Shown here in pieces: positions 43,143 to 51,926 of a stretch of DNA of 64,000 bases. A program made the translations under genes and the position numbers. The stretch's first letter is position 1. Each line of letters begins with the position of its first letter. Location of the stretch: NCBI GenBank assembly GCA_964582085.1, contig CAZOPV010000025.1:1-64000 (forward strand), given 5' to 3'. This DNA comes from JADGNF01 sp964582085 (GTDB lineage Archaea; Thermoproteota; Bathyarchaeia; Bathyarchaeales; Bathycorpusculaceae). The notes below the pieces were generated by a model that did no database searches, had not been told where the DNA came from, and was given only the letters and a program-made list of their open reading frames with translations.

Positions 43143-44221
43143 AGCTGAGAGATCGAGACGGTATAGTCACCAAGGAAGGTCTAATTTTCCGCGTTTTTGG
43201 CTACAGCCACCCGGGGCATGCATACATATGCGATGCGGAATATGCTTCGGCGGGGATCTTTAAATCCGATGACCCACGGGCTCCCAGAGATGGGGCAGGC
43301 AAAAGTAAACTGTTCTACAAGTTCTACGACGACGAAGGCTGGAAATTTATACACAAAAACTATCCACAATACACAATTTTGCATGAAATGCTTGCAGTAA
43401 AAGTCTTAGGCGTAAATCACCTCCACATTTCAGAGGTACGCCAGCCACCAGCAAGGTTAAGAGAACTTGTTGCTATGGAACCCGCAGACAAACTGCATGA
43501 GGCTACACTAAGAGTATTGAACACCTCGCTGAATCGCACTGGTTTGTCAGTGGACAACTTTGGGGTTTTTGGTTCAATGCTTCACGGTTTTCATCATCCT
43601 GATTATTCGGATATTGATTTGCTCATTTATGGTGTGAAGCAGAACGAGAAGATGCGTGAAGCCCTACAGCTCCTTTATGCAGAGCATGATTCAGGTTTTA
43701 GTAATGAGTTTGACACAGACGCTACCATAGCCGGCAAAAAATGGCGCTTCAAGAATTTTGCGCCAAAAGAATTTTTGTGGCACCAGAAACGTAAATTCAT
43801 ATACGGCTTGTACGATGACAAAGCAAGAAGCGGGCGTATCATAAAAGTTGAGTTTGAGCCAGTCAAAGAATGGAACGAAATTAAAAACGAATACAACTCA
43901 CAAGCTAAAATTGTGCGCAAGGATTGGGTACGAATCAAGGCGCGTGTGAAAGAGGATGTTGACGCGCCATTTATCCCATCAGTTTACGGCATTGAACCAT
44001 TGGAGATTCTAATCGGCCCCAGAAGCGCCTTGGAAGCTGTACGTGTAATTTCTTATATGGAAGAGTTTAGGCAGCAAGTGCAAAAAGACGAAACCATACT
44101 TGTCGAAGGCACCCTAGAGGAGGTCACATTGCCAACAGGTAACTTCCATCAAATAGCTCTCACCTATTGTCCACGGTACTACGAGCAAACTCTCAAAGTT
44201 GCAGGTCTAAATCTTCGATAG
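43139..44221 (+). CDS. Large polymerase-beta-type nucleotidyltransferase, paralogue 2
   Basis: About 360 residues. The GTG at 43139 overlaps the upstream stop as GTGA; a TTG at 43130 is an alternative. The N-terminal domain has GIVTKEGLIFRVFGYSHPGHAY, the NTase motif is VFGSMLHGFHHPDYSDIDLLIYG, and the C-terminus has ILVEGTLEEVTLPTG. The same three-domain layout occurs in paralogues 1 and 3. The catalytic signature is intact, so it should transfer a nucleotide or adenylyl group; the acceptor is unknown. Its 3' end overlaps that of paralogue 3 by 15 bases. Confidence 0.75.
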   Translation: MKLRDRDGIVTKEGLIFRVFGYSHPGHAYICDAEYASAGIFKSDDPRAPRDGAGKSKLFYKFYDDEGWKFIHKNYPQYTILHEMLAVKVLGVNHLHISEVRQPPARLRELVAMEPADKLHEATLRVLNTSLNRTGLSVDNFGVFGSMLHGFHHPDYSDIDLLIYGVKQNEKMREALQLLYAEHDSGFSNEFDTDATIAGKKWRFKNFAPKEFLWHQKRKFIYGLYDDKARSGRIIKVEFEPVKEWNEIKNEYNSQAKIVRKDWVRIKARVKEDVDAPFIPSVYGIEPLEILIGPRSALEAVRVISYMEEFRQQVQKDETILVEGTLEEVTLPTGNFHQIALTYCPRYYEQTLKVAGLNLR

Positions 44222-45226
44222 TGTCATGTAATCTGAGGGTTTATTTCCGATAATAACTCTGTAATGCTTACAGCCTTTACGCTTGTCCGTCACGCGTTCA
44301 ACTTTGCCTTGTACCGCAATTATTTCGCCCACTTTTGCTTGTTCACAGAACCTCCCTCTAAAACTCACAACCTCTGATATGCCTTCAAGTTTTTTTCCTT
44401 CTACAACTTTTGCGTCTGCAATTTTATAGCTACAAGGTGTAAAAAGTGCCTCAGAATCATCAACAACAGTGGCAACCACTTTAGCGTAACCAAAATACTC
44501 GTAGTAAACATCGCCATACTGTTCTTCCACTTCACTCCATTCCTTAACAAACCTAACAAAATAGTCTATACCTCTATATTTGCCTTGGAAGGCTTTGCGC
44601 ACCTCAACCTTGGTAAAATCCTCAAAGCTCATAACTGTGTCTTTCAAACGAAAATTAAACAGCGCTTCCAACTCTGATCTCGTGTAGGGCTTAACATGTG
44701 ATTTCTCGTCCTTTAGCAACTCTTGCAGTGCAGTGTAAGCTTTGCGGCAATTTGCTGTACCGTAGATGATAGGGTCTATATCGCTTTTCGGGGTGAACAA
44801 CCCCGCCATAATCGAGCCCGAAATACCTATGCTGCGCCACGGAATATTAGCAGTCTCTTTGATTGCATCCAAAAATTGCACAACTGTCATCTCTAATGGA
44901 TCCAGCTTCTTGGCTGTTCGTAGCATTTCAAGTTTTTTCACAGGATCATAACGTTTTATAATGGTTTCAACAGGGACTTCGCATAACTTCTCGCCAAAGA
45001 CGGGGTCAGATATAATTAACCTGGGAGTGTGCTGCTGGAGATACTGGAAACGTTCTGCGAGATTGTAGACCTTTCCATAAAGATTTACGCCTTTGCCTCG
45101 AGTGCCTGTAGGTGAAGGGATGTAGCGGGGAAATGCAATAATCTTGCTTGGAGGATGCACTAAACCTTTCACATCAAAAATTACCTTGTCGTCTGTTTTG
45201 ATGAGGTCGCCTTCCCGTGCACGCAT
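44207..45226 (-). CDS. Large polymerase-beta-type nucleotidyltransferase, paralogue 3
   Basis: About 339 residues from the ATG at 45224-45226 (GTG and TTG options lie within 24 bases upstream). The N-terminal domain has VIFDVKGLVHPPSKIIAFPRYIP, the NTase motif is GISGSIMAGLFTPKSDIDPIIYG, and the C-terminal domain has IIAVQGKVERVTDKRKG. It is convergent with paralogue 2. GLVHPP/GYEHPQ/GYSHPG mark the same position in all three proteins, as do the C-terminal xxGxxExV strands. Confidence 0.75.
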   Translation of the reverse strand: MRAREGDLIKTDDKVIFDVKGLVHPPSKIIAFPRYIPSPTGTRGKGVNLYGKVYNLAERFQYLQQHTPRLIISDPVFGEKLCEVPVETIIKRYDPVKKLEMLRTAKKLDPLEMTVVQFLDAIKETANIPWRSIGISGSIMAGLFTPKSDIDPIIYGTANCRKAYTALQELLKDEKSHVKPYTRSELEALFNFRLKDTVMSFEDFTKVEVRKAFQGKYRGIDYFVRFVKEWSEVEEQYGDVYYEYFGYAKVVATVVDDSEALFTPCSYKIADAKVVEGKKLEGISEVVSFRGRFCEQAKVGEIIAVQGKVERVTDKRKGCKHYRVIIGNKPSDYMTLSKI

Positions 45227-45315
45227 AGTTGTTACCAGCAATCTCACCGCCTTAGCACTCAACACAACGCTAATAAACTTTTTCAACGGTACCATCAAAA
45301 GGTGCAACAAATTTG

Positions 45316-46266
45316 ATGCCCACCATAGACAAAGCCAAATACACTTCACAATGTTTACAACTCGCTATACTCCTCGAAGTCAGCACTAATAAACCTGGTA
45401 ACGTAAACTTTAACTTGGGCTTTGAAGGGACTAGGGCAGAACATTTTCTTGCTTCGGCGGTAGCGGTAACTCCCTCTTTTGAGGAGGGGACAAAACGCGG
45501 CATTCGGATCGCAAATAAAAAACTCTCTGTAAGCAAAGCAGGTATAGGTGAAATCATCAAAGTCTGCGTTACTGACATCAATACATGGCAAAACGGCGGT
45601 AACACGCTTCTTGGCACTGTGATGTTGTTTGTGCCAATCGCTGTTGCGGCAGGGATGAGTAACACAAAAAAAGGTCACACTTTTGATATAGTGGAACTGC
45701 GGCGAAACCTAAAAACCGTAGTTGAAGCAACAACTTCCCAAGATGCAGTTGACCTCTATGAGGCAGTAGACATAGCTAAACCAGGTGGACTTAACACCTC
45801 GACAGAACTTGACGTCAATGACCCTAAATCTAAACAGCAACTTCTTAAAGAGGACATTCCGCTCTTCAAAGTTTTTCAAATAGGTGCTCCCTACGACGAC
45901 ATATGCTTTGAGTGGGTAAATAACTACTCCATAACCTTCACCGAAGCCTTCCCATATTTGATGCAAGTGCTTAAAACAAAAGGTGACCTAAACCAAGCTA
46001 TAGTTCACACGTTCCTAAAAGTCCTTGCCGACCACCCTGACACCCTCATAGCGCGGAAAGTAGGTAAACAAAAAGCTCAAGAAATCTCACAAGACGCCCA
46101 AAAAGCCCTTAAGCATGGAGGCTTAGAAACACCTGCAGGTAGAAAAGCAATAAACGCCTTAGACCACAAACTTCGTAGTGCAGATAACCGTCTTAATCCA
46201 GGTACCACAGCTGATATAATTGCAGCCACGTTGGCGCTGTGTACTTTAAACGGTTTTAGACCTTAA
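45316..46266 (+). CDS. Triphosphoribosyl-dephospho-CoA synthase (CitG) family protein
   Basis: About 316 residues. EVSTNKPGNVNFNLGFEGTRAEHFLASAVA and NTLLGTVMLFVPIAVAA match the CitG/MdcB helical family, which joins ATP and dephospho-CoA to make the prosthetic group of citrate lyase. No citrate lyase genes are present. Archaeal members occur without them and their role is unsettled; they may modify another nucleotide cofactor. It is convergent and overlapping (21 bases) with the MobA-like gene. Confidence 0.75.
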   Translation: MPTIDKAKYTSQCLQLAILLEVSTNKPGNVNFNLGFEGTRAEHFLASAVAVTPSFEEGTKRGIRIANKKLSVSKAGIGEIIKVCVTDINTWQNGGNTLLGTVMLFVPIAVAAGMSNTKKGHTFDIVELRRNLKTVVEATTSQDAVDLYEAVDIAKPGGLNTSTELDVNDPKSKQQLLKEDIPLFKVFQIGAPYDDICFEWVNNYSITFTEAFPYLMQVLKTKGDLNQAIVHTFLKVLADHPDTLIARKVGKQKAQEISQDAQKALKHGGLETPAGRKAINALDHKLRSADNRLNPGTTADIIAATLALCTLNGFRP

Positions 46267-47301
46267 TTCAGCAATGCGTAGCTCACACCACAGTTTATCA
46301 GAACGTGCCCGCTCAGCCAAAAACACACAGTCGCACTTCTCGTGTGCTTGGGCTTCTAATTCATAGTTCTCAGCGGCATCCAAAAACGCCTTTTTGCAAG
46401 CTGCAACATTTTCCAATTTATTTTGCCTCATGAAATTGTTTAACAAACTTTTCCCTTCATTTTCTCTGCTCAGAGCCGCCCAAAAGAACAATTTTCTTCT
46501 CTCAAGAATAGTTGCACACAAAGAAAAAACGTGAGCTGCTTCAGTAAACTTGCCCTCTTTCCAAAATGCGGTTGCTTCTCCAAGTTGTTTCAATTCTGTA
46601 ATAGGTAGTGAACCCAAATCTGTCCTATAATTCCTTTTAACTGTGCCGTCGACGCGACGGGGCTGTAGTTTCACCAAGTCTTCTCTAGAATTAATATTTA
46701 CAAAACTTTTCAGTTCAGGGTCAAGTCTCATTATTTCTGAGGCTGTAGCTACAAAATTAACCTTTGAGGCACCACGTATTACATCATCTGAACGCTGTCG
46801 TTTTAAACGACACAACGTTCCAGCAATTTCTAAGGCGCTGTCTTTTTTGAGAACCATGTTTAGCGTTTCTAATCTTCCATTAGGCCAAACAGGAACCACC
46901 GCAAGGGACTCTTTTATCTCTTCAAACATGTACTCCATAACTGCAGGCTGAGCCAAAGGCATATCCGCAGGAAGAGTAATACATAACTCAGTATCTACAG
47001 CTTTCAGACCAGTATAGATGGCTATTAATGGCCCACCTAAATGATCAATTTTTTCATCAACAAGTATCCTCACGTTTTCTATTCTGTTTTCCAATAAAAC
47101 TTTAAAATATCGTGCCCTCCGTGATTCATCATTAACACATACAACAACATCGTCAACCACTTTGCATAGGTTTTCCACTGTGTGAACAACAAGTGGTTTA
47201 CCTGCAAGCTCCGTGAGGGCTTTGTCTTGCCATTTTCCATCTTTTTCTTGAAACCTCTTTGCTTTTCCTCCTGCAAGCACAATTCCCGCCCGTTTAACCA
47301 T
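46246..47301 (-). CDS. MobA-like nucleotidyltransferase with C-terminal helical extension
   Basis: 351 residues. The N-terminal domain (about 1-200) has GIVLAGGKAKRFQEKDGKWQDKALTELAGKPLVVHTVE and CITLPADMPLAQPAVMEYM, typical of MobA, which adds GMP to molybdopterin, and of MobA-like sugar or CMP transferases. From about 215 to 351 a helical extension with ATAFWKEGKFTEAAHVFSLC and KKAFLDAAENYELEAQAHEK looks TPR-like; ordinary MobA (about 200 residues) lacks it. The divergent neighbour fdhD supports a molybdopterin role and fwdB is a likely client. Confidence 0.78.
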   Translation of the reverse strand: MVKRAGIVLAGGKAKRFQEKDGKWQDKALTELAGKPLVVHTVENLCKVVDDVVVCVNDESRRARYFKVLLENRIENVRILVDEKIDHLGGPLIAIYTGLKAVDTELCITLPADMPLAQPAVMEYMFEEIKESLAVVPVWPNGRLETLNMVLKKDSALEIAGTLCRLKRQRSDDVIRGASKVNFVATASEIMRLDPELKSFVNINSREDLVKLQPRRVDGTVKRNYRTDLGSLPITELKQLGEATAFWKEGKFTEAAHVFSLCATILERRKLFFWAALSRENEGKSLLNNFMRQNKLENVAACKKAFLDAAENYELEAQAHEKCDCVFLAERARSDKLWCELRIAELRSKTV

Positions 47302-47436
47302 GCAACATATGCCCTCTCAATAGTTGGATTCTCAAGGTTACTGATGAGGATTCTAGTCGGCTTATTTGGCTTTCCGTTAATAATCCAACCGTGCTCAGTC
47401 ACAAGAGTTAATATCGCGCTACACATTGAACTATAA

Positions 47437-48258
47437 ATGTTTACTTCAAACAAAAAGCAGGTACACATATTGCCCAAACAAGTCAAAATTAAAAAAATCA
47501 ACATACACACAGGCGAAGTACAAGACATTGTTGATTATGTTGCTGAAGAAAAACCCCTACACTTATTCGTTAACACTGTCTTTTGGGCAACCATCATGTG
47601 TTCTCCTACAAACCTCAAAGAGCTAGCGGTGGGACACCTGCTCTCAGAGGGCGTAGTTAAATCAACTAGAGAAATCATCGAGGTGATTCTAAAGGAAACT
47701 GAGGGTATTTGTTACGTTAAACTGGAACCAACCATTAAAGTGGAAGATCGAGTGAGACTCTCTAGACTTCATACGAGGGTAATCCCTTCAACCTGTGGTA
47801 GCGGCGCCCCTCACCAATTTACAGGAAAAAATCCAAAAGTCAAATCACAACTCAAAGTTAAAGCTCAAGTAGTTTTTGATAGTGTAAATCAGTTGAACTT
47901 CAGAGCTGAAGGTTTCAGGCAGACAGGCGGGTTTCACGCTGCAGCAATCTACAAAGCAGATGGTTCTATGCTTGCTATGGCTGAAGATGTTGGGAGGCAT
48001 AATGCAGTCGATAAAGTTATCGGTATGGTTGCACTTAATGAGGGCAATTTTGGTGAATGTTTTTTGGCTTTAAGTGGACGCATGTCGGGTGACGTGGTTT
48101 TCAAAGCGGCAAAAGTAGGGTTGCCAGTTGTAGCTTCTTTGTCAGCGGCGCTTTCTTCAGGAATCGACATGGCTGAAACAACCAACTTAACCTTGGTTGG
48201 GTTTGTGCGGGGAAAACGTATGAACATATACTCTTTTTCGGCGAGAATAACTGTTTAA
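47437..48258 (+). CDS. fdhD: FdhD, sulfur carrier for formate dehydrogenase-type enzymes
   Basis: 273 residues (the TTG at 47470 is another possible start). LKELAVGHLLSEGVV, RVIPSTCGSGAP, RQTGGFHAAAIY, EDVGRHNAVDKVIG and LSGRMSGDVVFKAAKVGLPVVASLSA are the family motifs. FdhD moves sulfur from a desulfurase to the molybdenum or tungsten cofactor. The active-site loop has one Cys (about 120): it reads CGSG where many bacterial members have CxxC. The likely client here is a formylmethanofuran or formate dehydrogenase. Confidence 0.88.
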   Translation: MFTSNKKQVHILPKQVKIKKINIHTGEVQDIVDYVAEEKPLHLFVNTVFWATIMCSPTNLKELAVGHLLSEGVVKSTREIIEVILKETEGICYVKLEPTIKVEDRVRLSRLHTRVIPSTCGSGAPHQFTGKNPKVKSQLKVKAQVVFDSVNQLNFRAEGFRQTGGFHAAAIYKADGSMLAMAEDVGRHNAVDKVIGMVALNEGNFGECFLALSGRMSGDVVFKAAKVGLPVVASLSAALSSGIDMAETTNLTLVGFVRGKRMNIYSFSARITV

Positions 48259-48333
48259 TTGCGCTCTTAAGCAGCCAATTTGTTAAAACTTGTTCAGAGA
48301 ATTCTTGCAGTTATAGCGCTCAAACTTGGGTAT

Positions 48334-48768
48334 TTACTCTTTGAATTTTTCTAGTATTATTGCTGGGCAAATCTTTTTGATGCCTTCTATTGCTCCAATT
48401 TTTTCAGACAAAACTTTTGTTAGTTCTTTTCCGTCCTTTGTCCAGATCTCCGTCATTATCATGTGGTCGCCTGTTGAGGTGGCAACACTCCTGATTTCTA
48501 CTAATTCGCAAAGTTTCTGAGCGACTTCCAGCAGTTTTGTAGGTTCTACATCTATACCTATGATGGAAACGCTGTTCACATCTAACTTTGATGGGTCTAC
48601 TTGTATTGTGAATCTTTTGATTATGCCCTTTTCTTGCAGTGCTACTACTCGTTTTCTTATTGCTGACTCACTTAACCTCAGTTTTTTAGCAATCTCGTTA
48701 AATGATCGGCGTCCGTCCTGTTCAAGCATCTGAACAATCTTTCTGTCGTAATCATCTATATGTGACAT
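48334..48768 (-). CDS. Lrp/AsnC family regulator
   Basis: 144 residues. An N-terminal HTH (DYDRKIVQMLEQDGRRSFNEIAKKLRLSESAIRKRVVALQEKGIIKRF) is followed by a RAM ligand domain (VSIIGIDVEPTKLLEVAQKLCE to the end). It is divergent from the peroxiredoxin gene with 121 bases between, so it probably controls itself and the peroxiredoxin/Rieske genes. The effector is unknown. Confidence 0.9.
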   Translation of the reverse strand: MSHIDDYDRKIVQMLEQDGRRSFNEIAKKLRLSESAIRKRVVALQEKGIIKRFTIQVDPSKLDVNSVSIIGIDVEPTKLLEVAQKLCELVEIRSVATSTGDHMIMTEIWTKDGKELTKVLSEKIGAIEGIKKICPAIILEKFKE

Positions 48769-48889
48769 GGTTTTGTTCCTAATTCAGTACTTTTTTAGGC
48801 GTTTTTATGCTATTTTGTGACGATAAATAAATATTAAACGACTGCATATAAGTGTTTTGTTACTTATTTGTCACTAAATGGTGTGAAAT

Positions 48890-49540
48890 ATGGAAGAAAA
48901 ATGTGAACAAAACCTACCTAGAATAGGCGATAAGGTCCCAGATTTTGAAGCTGTAACCACGCAAGGTACAATAAAACTTTCAGATTTCAAAGGCAAATGG
49001 GTCATACTCTTCTCTCATCCAGCTGACTTTACTCCTGTTTGCACCACAGAATTCATAGCCTTCGCAAAAATATACGAGGAACTGAAAAAGCGGGATGTAC
49101 AGCTAATAGGTTTAAGCATAGATAGCATCTATTCCCACATCGCTTGGCTACGCAGGATCAAAGAAAAACTAGGAGTCGAAATTCCGTTCCCTGTGATTGC
49201 GGATCTGGACATGAAGGTTGCCAAACTTTTTGGTATGATACACCATAGTGAAAGCACCACAGCTGCCGTAAGATGTGTTTTCTTTATAGATCCTGACATG
49301 GCTCTGAGAGCTATGGTTTACTATCCGTTGAATGTTGGCCGCAACATGGATGAGGTTCTTCGCGTCATAACCGCTTTACAAACCGCAGATAAATACAAAG
49401 TTGCAATGCCAGCGAACTGGAATATAGGCGACAAGGTTATTGTCCCACCGCCTTCTACAACGGAAGCTGCCGAAAAACGTGCAAGCGAGGGCTTCGAATA
49501 CATAGATTGGTTTTTGTGTAAAAAGGATCTTCCTGAATAG
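48890..49540 (+). CDS. Peroxiredoxin (Prx6/archaeal ApTPx-like)
   Basis: 216 residues. The peroxidatic site is FSHPADFTPVCTTEF with Cys51; AVRCVFFIDPDMALRAMVYYPLNVGRNMDEVLR is the Prx6-group signature. A Cys near the C-terminus (WFLCKKDLPE) can serve as the resolving residue, as in archaeal thioredoxin peroxidases. It reduces hydrogen and organic peroxides. The Rieske gene follows after 35 bases. Confidence 0.92.
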   Translation: MEEKCEQNLPRIGDKVPDFEAVTTQGTIKLSDFKGKWVILFSHPADFTPVCTTEFIAFAKIYEELKKRDVQLIGLSIDSIYSHIAWLRRIKEKLGVEIPFPVIADLDMKVAKLFGMIHHSESTTAAVRCVFFIDPDMALRAMVYYPLNVGRNMDEVLRVITALQTADKYKVAMPANWNIGDKVIVPPPSTTEAAEKRASEGFEYIDWFLCKKDLPE

Positions 49541-49575
49541 TAACTATGAGTTAAATTTGCTGAGGGATCTGGCGT

Positions 49576-49899
49576 ATGAGCGAAGATAGTTTTGTTCCAG
49601 TGGCAAACGAAAATGACCTGAAAGATGGTTCCATGAAACTCTACAATGTATCAGGCAGAAGTATTCTTTTGGCGAGACGAGGTGACCAAGTTTACGGTGT
49701 TTCAAATCGTTGCCCCCACATGGGTTGTTCTCTATCGAATGGACGACTTAACGAGTACATCGTGATTTGTCCTTGCCATGGCTGGAGCTTTGACATACGT
49801 AACGGACAATATCAGAGGTCTAAAGACATAACGCTTCAGACATACAAATGCAAAATCCAAAACGGGAAAATATACGTTAGCTTGCCTGACGAAGTTTAA
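49576..49899 (+). CDS. Rieske-type 2Fe-2S ferredoxin
   Basis: 107 residues. The cluster ligands are CPHMGC (C46, H48) and CPCHGW (C65, H68). It is soluble, with no membrane anchor, so it acts as a ferredoxin-like electron carrier rather than a bc1 subunit. Placed after the peroxiredoxin, it might supply electrons to it; that is inference. Confidence 0.88.
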   Translation: MSEDSFVPVANENDLKDGSMKLYNVSGRSILLARRGDQVYGVSNRCPHMGCSLSNGRLNEYIVICPCHGWSFDIRNGQYQRSKDITLQTYKCKIQNGKIYVSLPDEV

Positions 49900-49938
49900 T
49901 TATTGAGTGATAAACGCCTGCAAGAATTCAAAACGATG

Positions 49939-49956
49939 ATTTTTTCTCTTTTTTTT
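49939..49956 (+). terminator. Poly-T terminator after the Rieske gene
   Basis: TTTTTTCTCTTTTTTTTG about 40 bases after the stop. It separates the redox genes from the fwd operon. Confidence 0.6.
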
Positions 49957-50004
49957 GAAACAGACGTTGGTTGGTGGTATAATTAGAGCTTCTCTGAACT
50001 TAAT

Positions 50005-50015
50005 CTTAAATATAA
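50005..50015 (+). promoter_or_regulatory. TATA box of the fwdDBAC-mch operon
   Basis: CTTAAATATAA about 30-40 bases upstream of the ATGs at 50045-50051. Transcription would start within a few bases of the first codon, so the leader is very short. This favours the ATG cluster over upstream frame extension. Confidence 0.55.
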
Positions 50016-50044
50016 GCACTGAAATTCTATTGATAAGGTCGGAC

Positions 50045-50449
50045 ATGATGATGCAACAAAAATTGCATGTAACTTTGCTTACGGGCAGAACAATAGAACA
50101 AGGCGTAGGTAAAGAGTACGGTAAATCCTCGTCTGAATATTATGAAGCATGCTCAATGGTTTACATGGACGCAGAGGATATGAAAAAGCTAGGCGTAAAA
50201 AACGGTGCTCATGTTTTGGTGACAACCCCACGTGGGTCAGTTGTTCTAAGAGCCGTAAAATATCCGCGTAGTGCCACACCTGGATTAATTTACATTCCAT
50301 ATGGACCTTGGGCTAACGCGTTAGTCAACGACTCAACTACCAGTATCGGTATGCCGTCATTCAAGGGAATACCTGCAGAAGTTGAAGTTGCCCCTGACCA
50401 GCCTGTTTTGAGTCTAGAGGAACTTTTGAAGAATGAGTTTGGGAGGTAA
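50045..50449 (+). CDS. fwdD: Formylmethanofuran dehydrogenase subunit D
   Basis: 134 residues from the first of three consecutive ATGs. The sequence VTLLTGRTIEQGVGKEYGK and VLVTTPRGSVVLRAVKYPRSATPGLIYIPYGPWANALV is the molybdopterin-dinucleotide-binding barrel of FwdD/FmdD. It completes the active site of FwdB. Its 3' end overlaps the fwdB start region by up to 17 bases. Confidence 0.9.
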   Translation: MMMQQKLHVTLLTGRTIEQGVGKEYGKSSSEYYEACSMVYMDAEDMKKLGVKNGAHVLVTTPRGSVVLRAVKYPRSATPGLIYIPYGPWANALVNDSTTSIGMPSFKGIPAEVEVAPDQPVLSLEELLKNEFGR

Positions 50450-51926
50450 AAAGAAATTGTCTGTTATTAATGCTGTAACCTGTCCAATATGTGGTTGTTT
50501 GTGTGATGACATAGAAGTTACAGTTGTAAACAACGAAGTTGTTAAAGTGAAGAATGGTTGTGCAGTCTGCGAAGCCAAGTACATGGGCTATAAAAGCGAA
50601 CACAGAATCCGTCAACCTTTGATTCGCAAAGACGGCAAACTTGTTCCTGTATCCATGGATGAGGCTATTCACAAAGCCGCCGAGATACTTGCTAAAGCCA
50701 ACTATCCGGTTTTGTATGGTTGGAGTTCAACTAATTGTGAAGCTCAACGGGTCGGTGTCGAACTAGCTGAGGAAGTTGGCGGAGTTCTTGATAATACGGC
50801 AGTGGTCTGTCATGGGCCATCACTTATGGGTACACAAGAAGTTGGTATTCCAACCTCTACTTTGGGACAGATTCGCCATCGCGCTGATTTGATTATTTAT
50901 TGGGGTTGTGATCCTTGGAGTGCACATCCACGTCACCTTGAAAGATACACCTCTTTCACAGAGGGACGATTTGAAGAAAGCGAATGGAAGTCTTATATAA
51001 ATAAAGTTAAAGCTGTTGCAGGCAAAAAGAAGTTACTTAGTGCACAAAGGGTGGATCCACACAAGAAACCACATGAAACTGTTGCTGAATCTGTGGTTTT
51101 CAATAAACCTCCAGAGACACTGCAAAAAGAAGGGCGCAAACTTATAGTCATCGACGTTAGAAAAAGCATGACTGCTGAAATGGCGGATTACTTTATTCAA
51201 GTTCAACCAGGCAAAGATTACGAACTTATGCAGGCAATCAGAGCTTTAATTAAAGACGAAGAATTAGATGTTGACCAAGTTGCAGGAGTTCCGGTTGAAT
51301 ACCTACGAGAAGTTGTTGACGTTCTCGTTAACTGTAAATTTGGAGTTATATTCTTCGGTATGGGTCTTACTCAATCTGCTGGAAAATTCAGAAACATAGA
51401 GGTTGCCATATCGCTTACGCGTGACCTTAATGCGCGGACAAAGTTCCTTATCATGCCCATGAGAGGGCACTTCAATGTTAGCGGAGCCAACATCGTTTCT
51501 GCTTGGCAAAGTGGTTATGCCTTTGGCGTTGATTTCTCATTGGGTTATCCACGTTATAATCCAGGTGAAACAACTTCCATGGATGTTCTGTTACGTGGGG
51601 AGTCCGATGCCACTTTGGTCATTGCAGCTGATCCTGGTGCTACATTTCCGAAGAGGGCAATACAGAACATGGTTAAGCATCCTTTAATTGTTATTGATCC
51701 ACACATGAACGCCACGGCTATGCTAGGCGATGTTGTTATACCCTCGGCATTTGTTGGTATAGAGGTTGAAGGCACTGCATATCGTATGGATAATGTGCCT
51801 TTACCGCTAAAGAAGGTTGTTGAACCTCCTCCAGGTATTCTATCTGACGAGGAAATTCTGAAGAGAATTCTTAAAGAAGTTAGGATCATCAAATCAAAGA
51901 GCAGTGAGAAAACGGAGGTTGCCTAA
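50433..51926 (+). CDS. fwdB: Formylmethanofuran dehydrogenase subunit B
   Basis: 497 residues. The N-terminal CPICGCLCDDIEV with Cys17, 20, 22 and 24 plus a later Cys binds a 4Fe-4S cluster. The metal ligand in NTAVVCHGPSLMG (Cys126) is cysteine, not selenocysteine. It reduces CO2 to formate before transfer to methanofuran, or oxidises it in reverse. A TTG at 50457 lies 9 bases after GGGAGGT and may be the true start. fwdA follows with a TAATG overlap. Confidence 0.92.
   Translation: MSLGGKKKLSVINAVTCPICGCLCDDIEVTVVNNEVVKVKNGCAVCEAKYMGYKSEHRIRQPLIRKDGKLVPVSMDEAIHKAAEILAKANYPVLYGWSSTNCEAQRVGVELAEEVGGVLDNTAVVCHGPSLMGTQEVGIPTSTLGQIRHRADLIIYWGCDPWSAHPRHLERYTSFTEGRFEESEWKSYINKVKAVAGKKKLLSAQRVDPHKKPHETVAESVVFNKPPETLQKEGRKLIVIDVRKSMTAEMADYFIQVQPGKDYELMQAIRALIKDEELDVDQVAGVPVEYLREVVDVLVNCKFGVIFFGMGLTQSAGKFRNIEVAISLTRDLNARTKFLIMPMRGHFNVSGANIVSAWQSGYAFGVDFSLGYPRYNPGETTSMDVLLRGESDATLVIAADPGATFPKRAIQNMVKHPLIVIDPHMNATAMLGDVVIPSAFVGIEVEGTAYRMDNVPLPLKKVVEPPPGILSDEEILKRILKEVRIIKSKSSEKTEVA

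Noticed and set aside
47079..47528. 149-codon minus-strand frame between MobA-like and fdhD genes
   Set aside because: Most of it is the shifted frame of the MobA-like gene or antisense to fdhD. The middle 45 residues (47302-47436) look protein-like but have no independent support.
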